Positions 18,835-26,754 of a stretch of DNA of 64,000 nucleotides are shown piece after piece. Both the position numbers and the translations under genes were made by a program. This DNA comes from an uncultured Bacteroidota bacterium (lineage in GTDB: Bacteria; Bacteroidota; Bacteroidia; Chitinophagales; Chitinophagaceae), in contig CAIKOJ010000155.1 in the NCBI GenBank assembly GCA_903829015.1, positions 39,678 to 103,677 of the forward strand, in the 5' to 3' direction. Every line of letters starts with the position of its first letter. Within the stretch, counting starts at the first letter, position 1. Under the pieces are notes generated by a model. The model made no database searches, was not told the origin of the DNA, and saw only the letters and a program-made list of their open reading frames with translations.

Positions 18835-20301
18835 ATGGAATTACCTGAGCATTTATCAATTGAATTTTTCAACACACTTTCTTCCGATTCCCTGGCAGTC
18901 TCTGATGAGGCAGCAAAACGTATTTCAATCAACAGATCCTACCTCGACAATGTGCTGAAGGACGGTAAAACCCACTACGGTATTAATACCGGATTCGGTT
19001 CCCTTTGTAATGTGCGGATCGACGAAGGGGAGTTGTCTTTGCTACAGGAAAATCTGGTTTGCTCGCATGCCTGTGGAATGGGGAATGAAGTACCGGTAGA
19101 AATCGTAAAGCTAATGCTGTTGTTAAAGGTACACGGACTTAGCCTCGGCTACAGTGGCGTTCGCGAAGAAGTGGTTAACCGGCTGGCTGCATTTTATTCA
19201 AAAGGTATTTATCCGGTTGTGCATGAGTTGGGTTCACTCGGTGCTTCAGGCGATTTGGCTCCACTTGCGCATATGTGTCTGCCCTTGCTTGGAAAAGGAA
19301 TGGTGCATTATAAAGGCAGCAAAATACCTGCAATGGATGCGCTTGGAAAAGAAGGGCTGGAACCGATAAAACTGGCTGCCAAAGAAGGTCTGGCACTCCT
19401 CAACGGCACACAATTTATGAGTTCGCATCTGGTACACTCGCTGGTGGCGGCTAAAAGGCTCATAGAGTGGGCAGATTTAATAGGCGGTCTTTCTGCAGAT
19501 GCATTCATGGCCAAAGATGAGCCGTTTCGTGATCCTATACACAGAGTACGACCGCACAAAGGTCAGCGGGATACAGGTGCCAATATGCTGCGCATACTAT
19601 CTGGCAGCGAAATACAGCGGCTGCATAAAGAGCAGGTACAGGATCCGTATTCATTCCGTTGTATTCCTCAGGTACATGGTGCCACAAAAGATGTTTGGGA
19701 CACCGTATCAAGGGTGGTGGAAACAGAGATCAACTCAGTAACAGATAATCCCATCGTATTTCATGATGAAGATGCGATCATGAGCGGCGGTAATTTCCAC
19801 GGACAAACATTAGCCCTCCATGCCGATTTTCTAGCAATGGGTATGGCCGAGCTGGCCAATATCTCTGAGCGCAGAACCTATCTGTTGGTAAGCGGGCAGC
19901 GTAACTTACCGCCGTTCCTTGCCCCCAATGCCGGACTCAACAGTGGTTTTATGATTGCTCAGTATACGGCTGCTGCAATTGTTAGTCAGAACAAACAATT
20001 GTGTACTCCTGCTTCGGTTGATAGTATTGTGAGCAGCAACGGACAGGAAGACCATGTAAGTATGGGTGCCAATGCAGTTACTAAATTAAGGCAGGTTGTT
20101 TTGAACGTTCAGCGCGTACTTGCCATTGAATTACTCACAGCTGCACAGGCCATAGAATTCAGACGGCCGGAAAAAACATCTCCTCTCCTGGAGGAGCTGC
20201 TAAGTGCTTTCAGAAAGGAAATTACGTTTATGGCCAACGACGAAGTGCTGGGCGAGAAGATGCTTCAGGCCGAGACATTTTTGAACCGACGCGCGCAGTA
20301 A
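18835..20301 (+). CDS. hutH: Histidine ammonia-lyase
   Basis: 488 residues. It deaminates L-histidine to urocanate using a self-formed MIO group. The MIO tripeptide is A137-S138-G139 in GSLGASGDLAPLAH. Other marks are YGINTGFGSLCNVRI, QDPYSFRCIPQVHGA, SVTDNPIVF and SSNGQEDHVSMGANA. The segment VCSHACGMG aligns with the SH pair of histidine rather than tyrosine lyases, supporting HutH over the flexirubin-type TAL. No hutU, hutI or hutG is adjacent, so the rest of the pathway must be elsewhere. A strong hairpin terminator follows. Confidence 0.92.
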   Translation: MELPEHLSIEFFNTLSSDSLAVSDEAAKRISINRSYLDNVLKDGKTHYGINTGFGSLCNVRIDEGELSLLQENLVCSHACGMGNEVPVEIVKLMLLLKVHGLSLGYSGVREEVVNRLAAFYSKGIYPVVHELGSLGASGDLAPLAHMCLPLLGKGMVHYKGSKIPAMDALGKEGLEPIKLAAKEGLALLNGTQFMSSHLVHSLVAAKRLIEWADLIGGLSADAFMAKDEPFRDPIHRVRPHKGQRDTGANMLRILSGSEIQRLHKEQVQDPYSFRCIPQVHGATKDVWDTVSRVVETEINSVTDNPIVFHDEDAIMSGGNFHGQTLALHADFLAMGMAELANISERRTYLLVSGQRNLPPFLAPNAGLNSGFMIAQYTAAAIVSQNKQLCTPASVDSIVSSNGQEDHVSMGANAVTKLRQVVLNVQRVLAIELLTAAQAIEFRRPEKTSPLLEELLSAFRKEITFMANDEVLGEKMLQAETFLNRRAQ

Positions 20302-20323
20302 TTTCATTAGGATATTGCATAAA

Positions 20324-20352
20324 AAAACGCCTTAGAATTTCTAAGGCGTTTT
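20324..20352. terminator. Bidirectional terminator between hutH and clpC
   Basis: A perfect 12 bp stem (AAAACGCCTTAG/CTAAGGCGTTTT) with a 5-base AATTT loop lies 22 bp after hutH and 16 bp after clpC. A- and T-runs flank both sides, so it can serve both convergent genes. Confidence 0.85.
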
Positions 20353-20368
20353 CATTTGACATCGATAA

Positions 20369-22915
20369 TTATCCTACACTAGGTTCTTCCTCAATTTTCG
20401 CAGGAGCAATTTCGATATTGAAAATGATCTTGCTGTCTTTTTCATCATAGTCAGCAGTTACGCTATCTCCCGATTTTATCCTGTGGTTCAGTATCTCTTC
20501 TGCCAGCGGATCTTCCAGATACTTCTGAATAGCCCTGTGCAGCGGACGAGCGCCAAACTGCTGATCGTAACCTTTCTCTGCAATGAACTTTTTAGCAGGG
20601 TCAGTAAGGTGCACTGTAAATCCGAGATTATTCAATCGCTTCATTACATCCTTCATGATGATGTCTATGATCAGGTTAATATGCTTCTCTTCCAGTGAGT
20701 TAAAGATCACCACATCGTCAATACGGTTCAGGAATTCCGGAGAGAAAGTTCTTTTCAAAGCCTTCTCAATAACGCCACGGCTTATGTCTTCAGAATTCGA
20801 GATCTTGGTAGCTGTACTGAATCCTACACCCGCACCGAAATCTTTCAATTGCCTTGCGCCGATATTCGATGTCATAATGATCAGTGTATTCTTAAAATCC
20901 ACTTTCCTGCCCAAACCATCGGTCAGCTGACCATCGTCCAGCACCTGCAGTAGTATGTTGAATATATCCGGATGCGCTTTTTCAATTTCATCGAGCAGCA
21001 CTACAGAGTATGGTTTCCTGCGCACTTTCTCTGTCAGTTGACCACCTTCTTCATAACCAACATATCCAGGAGGAGCACCTATCAAACGGCTAAGTGAGAA
21101 TTTCTCCATGTATTCACTCATATCTACCCTGATCAGTGCATCATCACTGTCGAACATGTATCGTGCCAGTGCGCGTGCCAGCTCAGTCTTTCCTACACCG
21201 GTCGGGCCCAGGAATATGAATGAGCCTATCGGTTTGCGCGGATCTTTAAGACCTACGCGGTTTCTCTGTATTGCTTTTACTATCTTGTTGATTGCCTCAT
21301 CTTGCCCTACAACATTATCTCTCAGATCTTCATCCATCCGGCGGAGTTTCACGCTTTCCGCTTCTACCATCCGCATCACAGGTATGCCTGTCATCATACT
21401 GATCACTTCGGCAATCGCTTCTTCATTGATCGGGTAGCGTTTATGTTTCGCCTCTTCCTCCCAGTCTGCTTTTGCTTTATCCAGTTCTTCTCCCAGTCTT
21501 TTCTCCCTGTCGCGCAATGCTGCAGCTTCTTCAAAACGCTGGCTTTTTACCACCTTGTTTTTCTCCTGCTTAATATCCTCAATTTTCTTCTCCAGATCAA
21601 GTATGGTCTCAGGCACATTGATGTTCTTCAGGTGTACCCTTGCGCCAGCCTCGTCCATTACATCAATGGCTTTATCTGGCAGCAGGCGGTCTGTCATATA
21701 TCTGTCGCTAAGTTTCACGCATGCATCTATTGCTTCTGCATCATATAATACGTTGTGAAAGTCTTCGTATTTAGAACGGATGTTGTTCAGGATCGTAATT
21801 GTTTCCTCCACACTTGGTGGTTCAATAAGCACTTTCTGAAAACGACGATCCAACGCACCGTCCTTTTCTATGTACATGCGGTATTCATCGAGTGTAGATG
21901 CACCTATGCACTGCAGGTCTCCCCTCGCAAGTGCCGGCTTGAATATGTTGGATGCATCCAGCGAACCCGATGCGCCACCTGCACCAACTATGGTGTGTAT
22001 CTCATCAATAAACAGGATCACATCACGGTTTTTCTCCAGCTCATTCATAATGGCCTTCATCCTTTCTTCAAACTGACCACGGTATTTAGTACCTGCCACC
22101 AAAGCGGCAAGATCCAGACTGATCACTCTTTTATCAAAAAGTACCCTCGATACTTTACGCTGTACGATTCTTAAAGCCAATCCTTCCACTATGGCGGTTT
22201 TACCAACACCTGGCTCACCTATCAGTATGGGGTTATTCTTTTTACGGCGCGATAATATCTGCGATACACGCTCTATTTCCACATCCCTGCCCACAATAGG
22301 GTCTAGTGTACCCAATTCAGCAAATTTGGTAATATCCCGGCCAAAGTTGTCCAGTACCGGAGTTTTTGATTTTGTATTGCCTGCTGCAGGCTTGCGCTGC
22401 TGCTGAAACTGGCGGCGTTCATCATCATCTTCAAACTCTTCAGAACCCGGATCGTTGAAATCAGCTGTTGGGTTACCCCCCTGTAATATGGCCAGTTCGT
22501 TTTTAAACCGCTCATAGTCCACCTGATAATTATTAAGTATCTGGGTGGCTACATTTTCTTTATTCTTCAATATCGAAAGCATCAGGTGCTCGGTTTCAAC
22601 CGTAGTACTTTTCAGTGCCTTGGCTTCCAGTACCGTAATTCGGATCACCTTTTCGGCCTGCTTGGTAAGCGGCAAACTGTTGATATTGGCGAGGGGTTTG
22701 TTGTTTTTATCTTTTATGGCCAGCTCCAGTTCTTTGCGCAATTCGAAAAAATCGATATTCATATTTTGCAAAACCTTCAGAGCCATGCCATCACCTTCGC
22801 GGATGAGCCCTAGTAACAGGTGCTCAGTCCCAATAAAATCATTACCAAGGCGCAGTGCTTCTTCCCGGCTATAGGATATGATCTCTTTTACTTTTGGCGA
22901 GAAATTAGAATCCAT
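20369..22915 (-). CDS. clpC: ClpC-type AAA+ unfoldase
   Basis: 848 residues. It unfolds proteins for the ClpP protease in the cytosol. Order: twin-repeat N-domain (1-150, [21 protein letters not shown]), a charged linker, AAA-1 with [10 protein letters not shown] (about 232-241), a middle domain with a UVR motif ([15 protein letters not shown], about 455-470), AAA-2 with [10 protein letters not shown] (about 569-578), and a C-terminal D2-small domain. The UVR and N-domain distinguish ClpC from ClpA and ClpB. The minus strand just before the ATG has TAACTTTAC, a near-consensus -7 element. Monocistronic, with the terminator above. Confidence 0.95.
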   Translation of the reverse strand: MDSNFSPKVKEIISYSREEALRLGNDFIGTEHLLLGLIREGDGMALKVLQNMNIDFFELRKELELAIKDKNNKPLANINSLPLTKQAEKVIRITVLEAKALKSTTVETEHLMLSILKNKENVATQILNNYQVDYERFKNELAILQGGNPTADFNDPGSEEFEDDDERRQFQQQRKPAAGNTKSKTPVLDNFGRDITKFAELGTLDPIVGRDVEIERVSQILSRRKKNNPILIGEPGVGKTAIVEGLALRIVQRKVSRVLFDKRVISLDLAALVAGTKYRGQFEERMKAIMNELEKNRDVILFIDEIHTIVGAGGASGSLDASNIFKPALARGDLQCIGASTLDEYRMYIEKDGALDRRFQKVLIEPPSVEETITILNNIRSKYEDFHNVLYDAEAIDACVKLSDRYMTDRLLPDKAIDVMDEAGARVHLKNINVPETILDLEKKIEDIKQEKNKVVKSQRFEEAAALRDREKRLGEELDKAKADWEEEAKHKRYPINEEAIAEVISMMTGIPVMRMVEAESVKLRRMDEDLRDNVVGQDEAINKIVKAIQRNRVGLKDPRKPIGSFIFLGPTGVGKTELARALARYMFDSDDALIRVDMSEYMEKFSLSRLIGAPPGYVGYEEGGQLTEKVRRKPYSVVLLDEIEKAHPDIFNILLQVLDDGQLTDGLGRKVDFKNTLIIMTSNIGARQLKDFGAGVGFSTATKISNSEDISRGVIEKALKRTFSPEFLNRIDDVVIFNSLEEKHINLIIDIIMKDVMKRLNNLGFTVHLTDPAKKFIAEKGYDQQFGARPLHRAIQKYLEDPLAEEILNHRIKSGDSVTADYDEKDSKIIFNIEIAPAKIEEEPSVG

Positions 22916-23113
22916 TTTGGTCTATTTAAGTTTAAGTAAAGTTAACAATTTTGCAGGTATTTCAATATTGAAGTTCATTATACTGGCATCAGACATTTAT
23001 TCTAATGTATTCCTGTTATACGCTCAAAAAATAAGAACTTTGCAGTGCCAACAAAGCCGTGGATTTGTTATATTTATTGCTAAGTTGCTACCCAATAATA
23101 AACTACCTGGAAA

Positions 23114-23488
23114 ATGAAGTTCAAAATTGATACCAAAGATACTTTTACAATTATTATGCCAGAAGAGGGGCAAATAGATGCTAAAATGACAGCCGCACTC
23201 CACGAACAGTGCCAGGAAATAAGGCAAAGCGGCAGTAATAACCTCATTGTTGATTTTCAAAACTGCAATGAAATGGATGGAACCGCTGTTCAGGGATTTG
23301 TAGAATTACATGAGGAAAGTTATAGTCAGGATATGTCGTTGGTATATACGGGTATTAGTAAACAGGGTATAAATATTTTAAAACAAGATGAAACTGACTT
23401 ATTGATTAATATTGCACCAACCATGAAGGAAGCAATTGATATCATCAGCATGGAGATTCTGGAAAGAGATTTATTTAGCGAAGAATGA
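23114..23488 (+). CDS. STAS-domain-like protein preceding RNase Z
   Basis: 124 residues. The fold pattern beta-alpha-beta with IVDFQNCNEMDGTAVQGFVELHEE resembles anti-sigma-factor antagonists, where D-S-S/T carries the phosphorylatable Ser. Here the corresponding stretch is MDGTA, so the Ser is replaced by Gly-Thr and regulation by phosphorylation is uncertain. It lies 22 bp upstream of rnz on the same strand, and I recall similar pairs in other Bacteroidota. Partner not known. Confidence 0.6.
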   Translation: MKFKIDTKDTFTIIMPEEGQIDAKMTAALHEQCQEIRQSGSNNLIVDFQNCNEMDGTAVQGFVELHEESYSQDMSLVYTGISKQGINILKQDETDLLINIAPTMKEAIDIISMEILERDLFSEE

Positions 23489-23510
23489 TCAATCCTGAAA
23501 ATCCTGATCA

Positions 23511-24413
23511 ATGAAAGTAACGATCCTCGGCAATAACTCAGCATTACCAGCTTTTGGCAGACATCCTACCGCGCAGGCGGTATCGGTGTATGGCGAGGTG
23601 CTGCTGATTGATTGTGGCGAGGGCACGCAGTCGCAGATGCAGAAATATGGATTGCGGTGGCGGAGTATGCACCATATTTTCATCAGCCACCTGCACGGCG
23701 ATCACTACTTTGGTTTACCCGGACTCATCAACAGCATGAGCCTGCTGGGTCGCACCGCACCATTGCATTTGTATGCACCTGCCGAACTGAAACCCATCAT
23801 TGATTCAATACTTACGGTTGCAGATACAGTATTATCATACCCTTTTTACTTCCATGCCCTGCCCGAAGGCAAGAGCCTGCTGATTGATGATATTTCATTC
23901 AGTGTTACGGCCTTCCCGGTCAATCATAGAATTCAATGCCACGGCTTTCTGGTGGAACGGAAAACCAGAGGCAGAAAGTTAGTACCTGAGCGGTGTGCCG
24001 AATTTGATGTTCCATCTGAGTTTTATCTGAATCTGAAACAAGGCGAGGATTACATTCGCCCGGATGGTGTAATAGTCAAAAACGCCTGGGTGACAGAAGA
24101 CGGCCCGTCGCCCAAAAAATATGCCTACTGCGCCGACACCTTATTCACAGACAGTTTCTTGGATACGGTACAAGGTGCAGACACCATTTACCACGAGTGC
24201 ACCTATCTCGATGCTGATAAAGAAAAAGCAGCAAAGCGGTACCACAGCACTGCGGCACAGGCCGCAGAACTGGCGAAAATGGCAGGTGCAAAGCAATTGC
24301 TGCTGGGCCATTTTTCATCAAAGTACAGAGACCTGGAACCTTTCAGGGAAGAGGCTTCTATCATTTTTCCAAATACACAGGTGAGCATGGAGGGTACTGC
24401 TTATGAGGTGTAG
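23511..24413 (+). CDS. rnz: Ribonuclease Z (tRNA 3' processing endonuclease)
   Basis: 300 residues. It matures tRNA 3' ends by cutting after the discriminator base. It has a metallo-beta-lactamase fold with HLHGDH at residues 60-65 (H60, H62, D64, H65), the N-terminal LGNNSALPAFGRHPTAQ, YCADTLFTDSFLDTVQGAD and the C-terminal YHSTAAQAAELAK...LLLGHFSSKY. Length and motif order match the bacterial short form with an exosite segment (about 150-185). It probably forms a two-gene unit with the STAS-like gene. Confidence 0.94.
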   Translation: MKVTILGNNSALPAFGRHPTAQAVSVYGEVLLIDCGEGTQSQMQKYGLRWRSMHHIFISHLHGDHYFGLPGLINSMSLLGRTAPLHLYAPAELKPIIDSILTVADTVLSYPFYFHALPEGKSLLIDDISFSVTAFPVNHRIQCHGFLVERKTRGRKLVPERCAEFDVPSEFYLNLKQGEDYIRPDGVIVKNAWVTEDGPSPKKYAYCADTLFTDSFLDTVQGADTIYHECTYLDADKEKAAKRYHSTAAQAAELAKMAGAKQLLLGHFSSKYRDLEPFREEASIIFPNTQVSMEGTAYEV

Positions 24414-24438
24414 TAATTAAGTGGGGAAATGGAATCTG

Positions 24439-24831
24439 CTACTTACTCAAAATAGTAAGAACCTCATTTATTAAATTCTGTGCTGGCTCTCTAAGTGCTA
24501 TAACGTCTTCTTCATCGTTGTCAAAGTAATCTTCATAGTCACCTTTATGCCTCATGGAGAATATCTTCTTGTAGTAATGCCCGGCTTCCCTTGAGACAAT
24601 ACCAGTGTCCACAAAATGCAAGCCAAACATTTGACGAGCGCCGGCATGTGTTTTTGTATGAACATCGATATGCAGCAGAAGGGCACTAACTGCATAATAA
24701 CATGCATAATATAGTCTGTTTACGGAGATGTTCCACAACCGGTTCTGGATAAGGACATCAACTTCAAGCAAAGTCTTTTTAGCGTTCAACAGCCTATATT
24801 CAATAAGGTCCCTTTTTTGCTCACTTGTCAT
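24439..24831 (-). CDS. HEPN-domain protein of an MNT-HEPN pair
   Basis: 130 residues, all-helical, with the HEPN signature VNRLYYACYYAVSALLLH and HAGARQMFGLHFVDTG. It overlaps the upstream nucleotidyltransferase gene by 4 bp (ATGA), a translationally coupled arrangement. In type VII toxin-antitoxin systems the HEPN protein is the RNase toxin and the MNT enzyme AMPylates it. The usual RX4-6H RNase motif is not obvious here (R-L-Y-Y-A-C-Y-Y), so this member may lack nuclease activity. Confidence 0.8.
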   Translation of the reverse strand: MTSEQKRDLIEYRLLNAKKTLLEVDVLIQNRLWNISVNRLYYACYYAVSALLLHIDVHTKTHAGARQMFGLHFVDTGIVSREAGHYYKKIFSMRHKGDYEDYFDNDEEDVIALREPAQNLINEVLTILSK

Positions 24832-25142
24832 AGCACTAAACCTTCATTATTTACGTTCTCATAAAATGGCGTTACCCTGTGGTTTTTCCATGCTTCTTTT
24901 GTATAAACCATAGGGTTAATGGTTGTACCCACAATCGGTTCAATATCGTACAAAGGGAATGTGATCTTGTCCTCAGCAGCATGTGTTATTTTTTCAGCAT
25001 CTACAAGAATGAGCAAGTCAATGTCTGAATCAGGGCGCTGGTCGCCGCGGGCGTAGGAGCCATAGAGAATCAATGTCGCTCCGGGGGCATTGATAGCTAC
25101 CGAATTTTTTATGAGAGAGAATATGTGATTTTTGTCTGCCAC
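24828..25142 (-). CDS. MNT-domain nucleotidyltransferase (antitoxin-type partner)
   Basis: 104 residues. The minimal nucleotidyltransferase core is LYGSYARG (residues 26-33) and PDSDIDLLI with the two metal-binding Asp at 40 and 42. It precedes the HEPN gene by a 4 bp overlap. By analogy with MntA it may AMPylate and silence its HEPN partner. Whether the pair acts as toxin-antitoxin or another regulator is inferred from family and arrangement only. Confidence 0.8.
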   Translation of the reverse strand: MADKNHIFSLIKNSVAINAPGATLILYGSYARGDQRPDSDIDLLILVDAEKITHAAEDKITFPLYDIEPIVGTTINPMVYTKEAWKNHRVTPFYENVNNEGLVL

Positions 25143-25214
25143 ATAGCAAAATTACATAATTCGGGGAAACTTCAACACCCTATTTATAATACGTAGGGTA
25201 TTACCCTAATGGCG

Positions 25215-25223
25215 TACTTTTGC
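25215..25223 (+). promoter_or_regulatory. -7 element of the flavin reductase gene
   Basis: TACTTTTGC matches TAnnTTTGY exactly. An apparent upstream TTG start at 25220 lies within it, so translation must begin downstream at the ATG 25280. Confidence 0.5.
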
Positions 25224-25279
25224 TGGGCGTAATCAAACTTTTATTCCGTTATAGCGGGACAAATTTACAAATAAGAAAC

Positions 25280-25996
25280 ATGCTCCTACAATGGCAAACA
25301 GGAATTGTAAAACGAATTGAACAGGTAACATCCAATACCCGCAGGTATTGGGTAGAACTTCCGGAAACTGCGTCCTTCGACTTTAAGCCGGGCCAGTTCA
25401 TTACGCTCGACCTGCCCATACACGAGCAGCGCAATAAAAGATGGCGCAGCTACAGCATTGCCTCTATGCCCAATGGCAGTAATATGATAGAGCTGCTGAT
25501 CGTGCATCTTGAGGGCGGTAACGCATCTGCATATATTTTCAATGAAATAAAAGAGGGTAGCACCCTTACGCTCAGAGGTCCGCAGGGAGTTTTTGTATTG
25601 CCCGACATTGCGCAGAGAGACATCTACATGGTGTGTACCGGTACCGGTATTGCGCCTTTCAGGAGTATGCTGCGGTACATTCAGGAGTACGAAATTCCTC
25701 ACAAAGATATACACCTGATATTTGGCACACGCACTCAACAAGACATTTTGTACCGCGATGAAATGGAAGAATTGCAAAAGTCAATGCCCGGTTTTTATTA
25801 CCACCCTACTTTATCCCGCGAGGAATGGGAAGGAAACAAAGGCTATGTGCACACTGTATACGAGCGATTAGCTACATCCATGCAGCCGTCTATATTCATG
25901 CTCTGCGGCTGGAGACCAATGATAGACGAAGGCAAACAACGTATACAGGCCATGGGCTACGACAAGAAGGATATTATAGCAGAGCTGTATGGGTAA
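25280..25996 (+). CDS. Ferredoxin-NADP reductase-like FAD oxidoreductase
   Basis: 238 residues from ATG 25280; the upstream TTG is inside the promoter element. Domains: an FAD-binding barrel (1-100) with FKPGQFITLDL and RWRSYSIAS, then an NAD(P)-binding fold with CTGTGIAPFRSM (about 118-130) and the terminal MLCGWRPMIDEGKQRI. No 2Fe-2S domain is present. It passes electrons between NAD(P)H and an unknown carrier. A related enzyme with a ferredoxin domain is at 33236-34324. Lone gene. Confidence 0.85.
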   Translation: MLLQWQTGIVKRIEQVTSNTRRYWVELPETASFDFKPGQFITLDLPIHEQRNKRWRSYSIASMPNGSNMIELLIVHLEGGNASAYIFNEIKEGSTLTLRGPQGVFVLPDIAQRDIYMVCTGTGIAPFRSMLRYIQEYEIPHKDIHLIFGTRTQQDILYRDEMEELQKSMPGFYYHPTLSREEWEGNKGYVHTVYERLATSMQPSIFMLCGWRPMIDEGKQRIQAMGYDKKDIIAELYG

Positions 25997-25997
25997 C

Positions 25998-26741
25998 CTA
26001 CAACACAGTCCACCAGATATTTCTTGGTGCCAGTTTGCCCCAGTCTTTAAAACTGCTTCTTACCGTTTCTCCCAGTTCAGCCTCTGTCGTTTTCTTACCT
26101 TTCTCAGGTATAACAAAGTCTGTTTCCTTAGGTACTATTAGTTCTACTTTGTCTGCTACCCAGGTAGTATGCAGTCTGGGTATGGCCAGTTCCAATATCA
26201 TACCCGGCAGGCCGCCAAACATTTCAGGCCCACCGCTTACCACAATATCCTCTGTATAAAAAGCCACCACATACACCGAGTCGCACATCCTGCCTACTGC
26301 TTTGCGGCATTTGTAATTGGCTATGGTGCGTATTTCATCCTTTATCATCCAGTCCATTTTTCGCAGACTATCCTGCACCAAAAATTTCTGTTCATAAACT
26401 TTTTTGTTGGCAGTTACTTTGCCACCCACAAAATCTGAATACACAACATTTTCCATTGCAGGTCCGCCGCCAAACATTTTCAGCATACTGTTGCCCTCTA
26501 CTTCCTTACCGGGCTTATACAGGCTGCGTGCAGTATCAAATGTTAGATCAAAGAAACTGCTGCTGAATTTTGGTATCTGGGCCTTCAGCCTTTCAAACCA
26601 TTCATTATTTTCCATTTCCGCCATCTGGGCGTATATGTTCACTTTGCGTTCGTATTCTATCTTGCCTGTAGTGGTAAACTGCGCTTTGAGGGCAGTGACT
26701 GTAATCAGCAAAAAAACCGGTATTAAAAAAAGTCGTTTCAT
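25998..26741 (-). CDS. GLPGLI family secreted protein
   Basis: 247 residues from ATG at 26741, where MKRLFLIPVFLLITVTALKAQ forms a signal peptide. A start four codons earlier would nearly touch the upstream stop. The family hallmark appears as FGGLPGMILELAI (about 195), preceded by conserved Cys residues (YKCRKAVGRMCDSV). It is a periplasmic protein found almost only in Bacteroidota, of unknown biochemical role, usually next to a TonB-type or beta-barrel gene as here (13 bp from the stop at 26755). Translational coupling is likely. Confidence 0.88.
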   Translation of the reverse strand: MKRLFLIPVFLLITVTALKAQFTTTGKIEYERKVNIYAQMAEMENNEWFERLKAQIPKFSSSFFDLTFDTARSLYKPGKEVEGNSMLKMFGGGPAMENVVYSDFVGGKVTANKKVYEQKFLVQDSLRKMDWMIKDEIRTIANYKCRKAVGRMCDSVYVVAFYTEDIVVSGGPEMFGGLPGMILELAIPRLHTTWVADKVELIVPKETDFVIPEKGKKTTEAELGETVRSSFKDWGKLAPRNIWWTVL

Positions 26742-26754
26742 AGTTGTTGGCATT

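Noticed and set aside
25220-25279. TTG start extending the flavin reductase
   Set aside because: The codon lies inside an exact TAnnTTTGC promoter element and the added residues do not fit the family.
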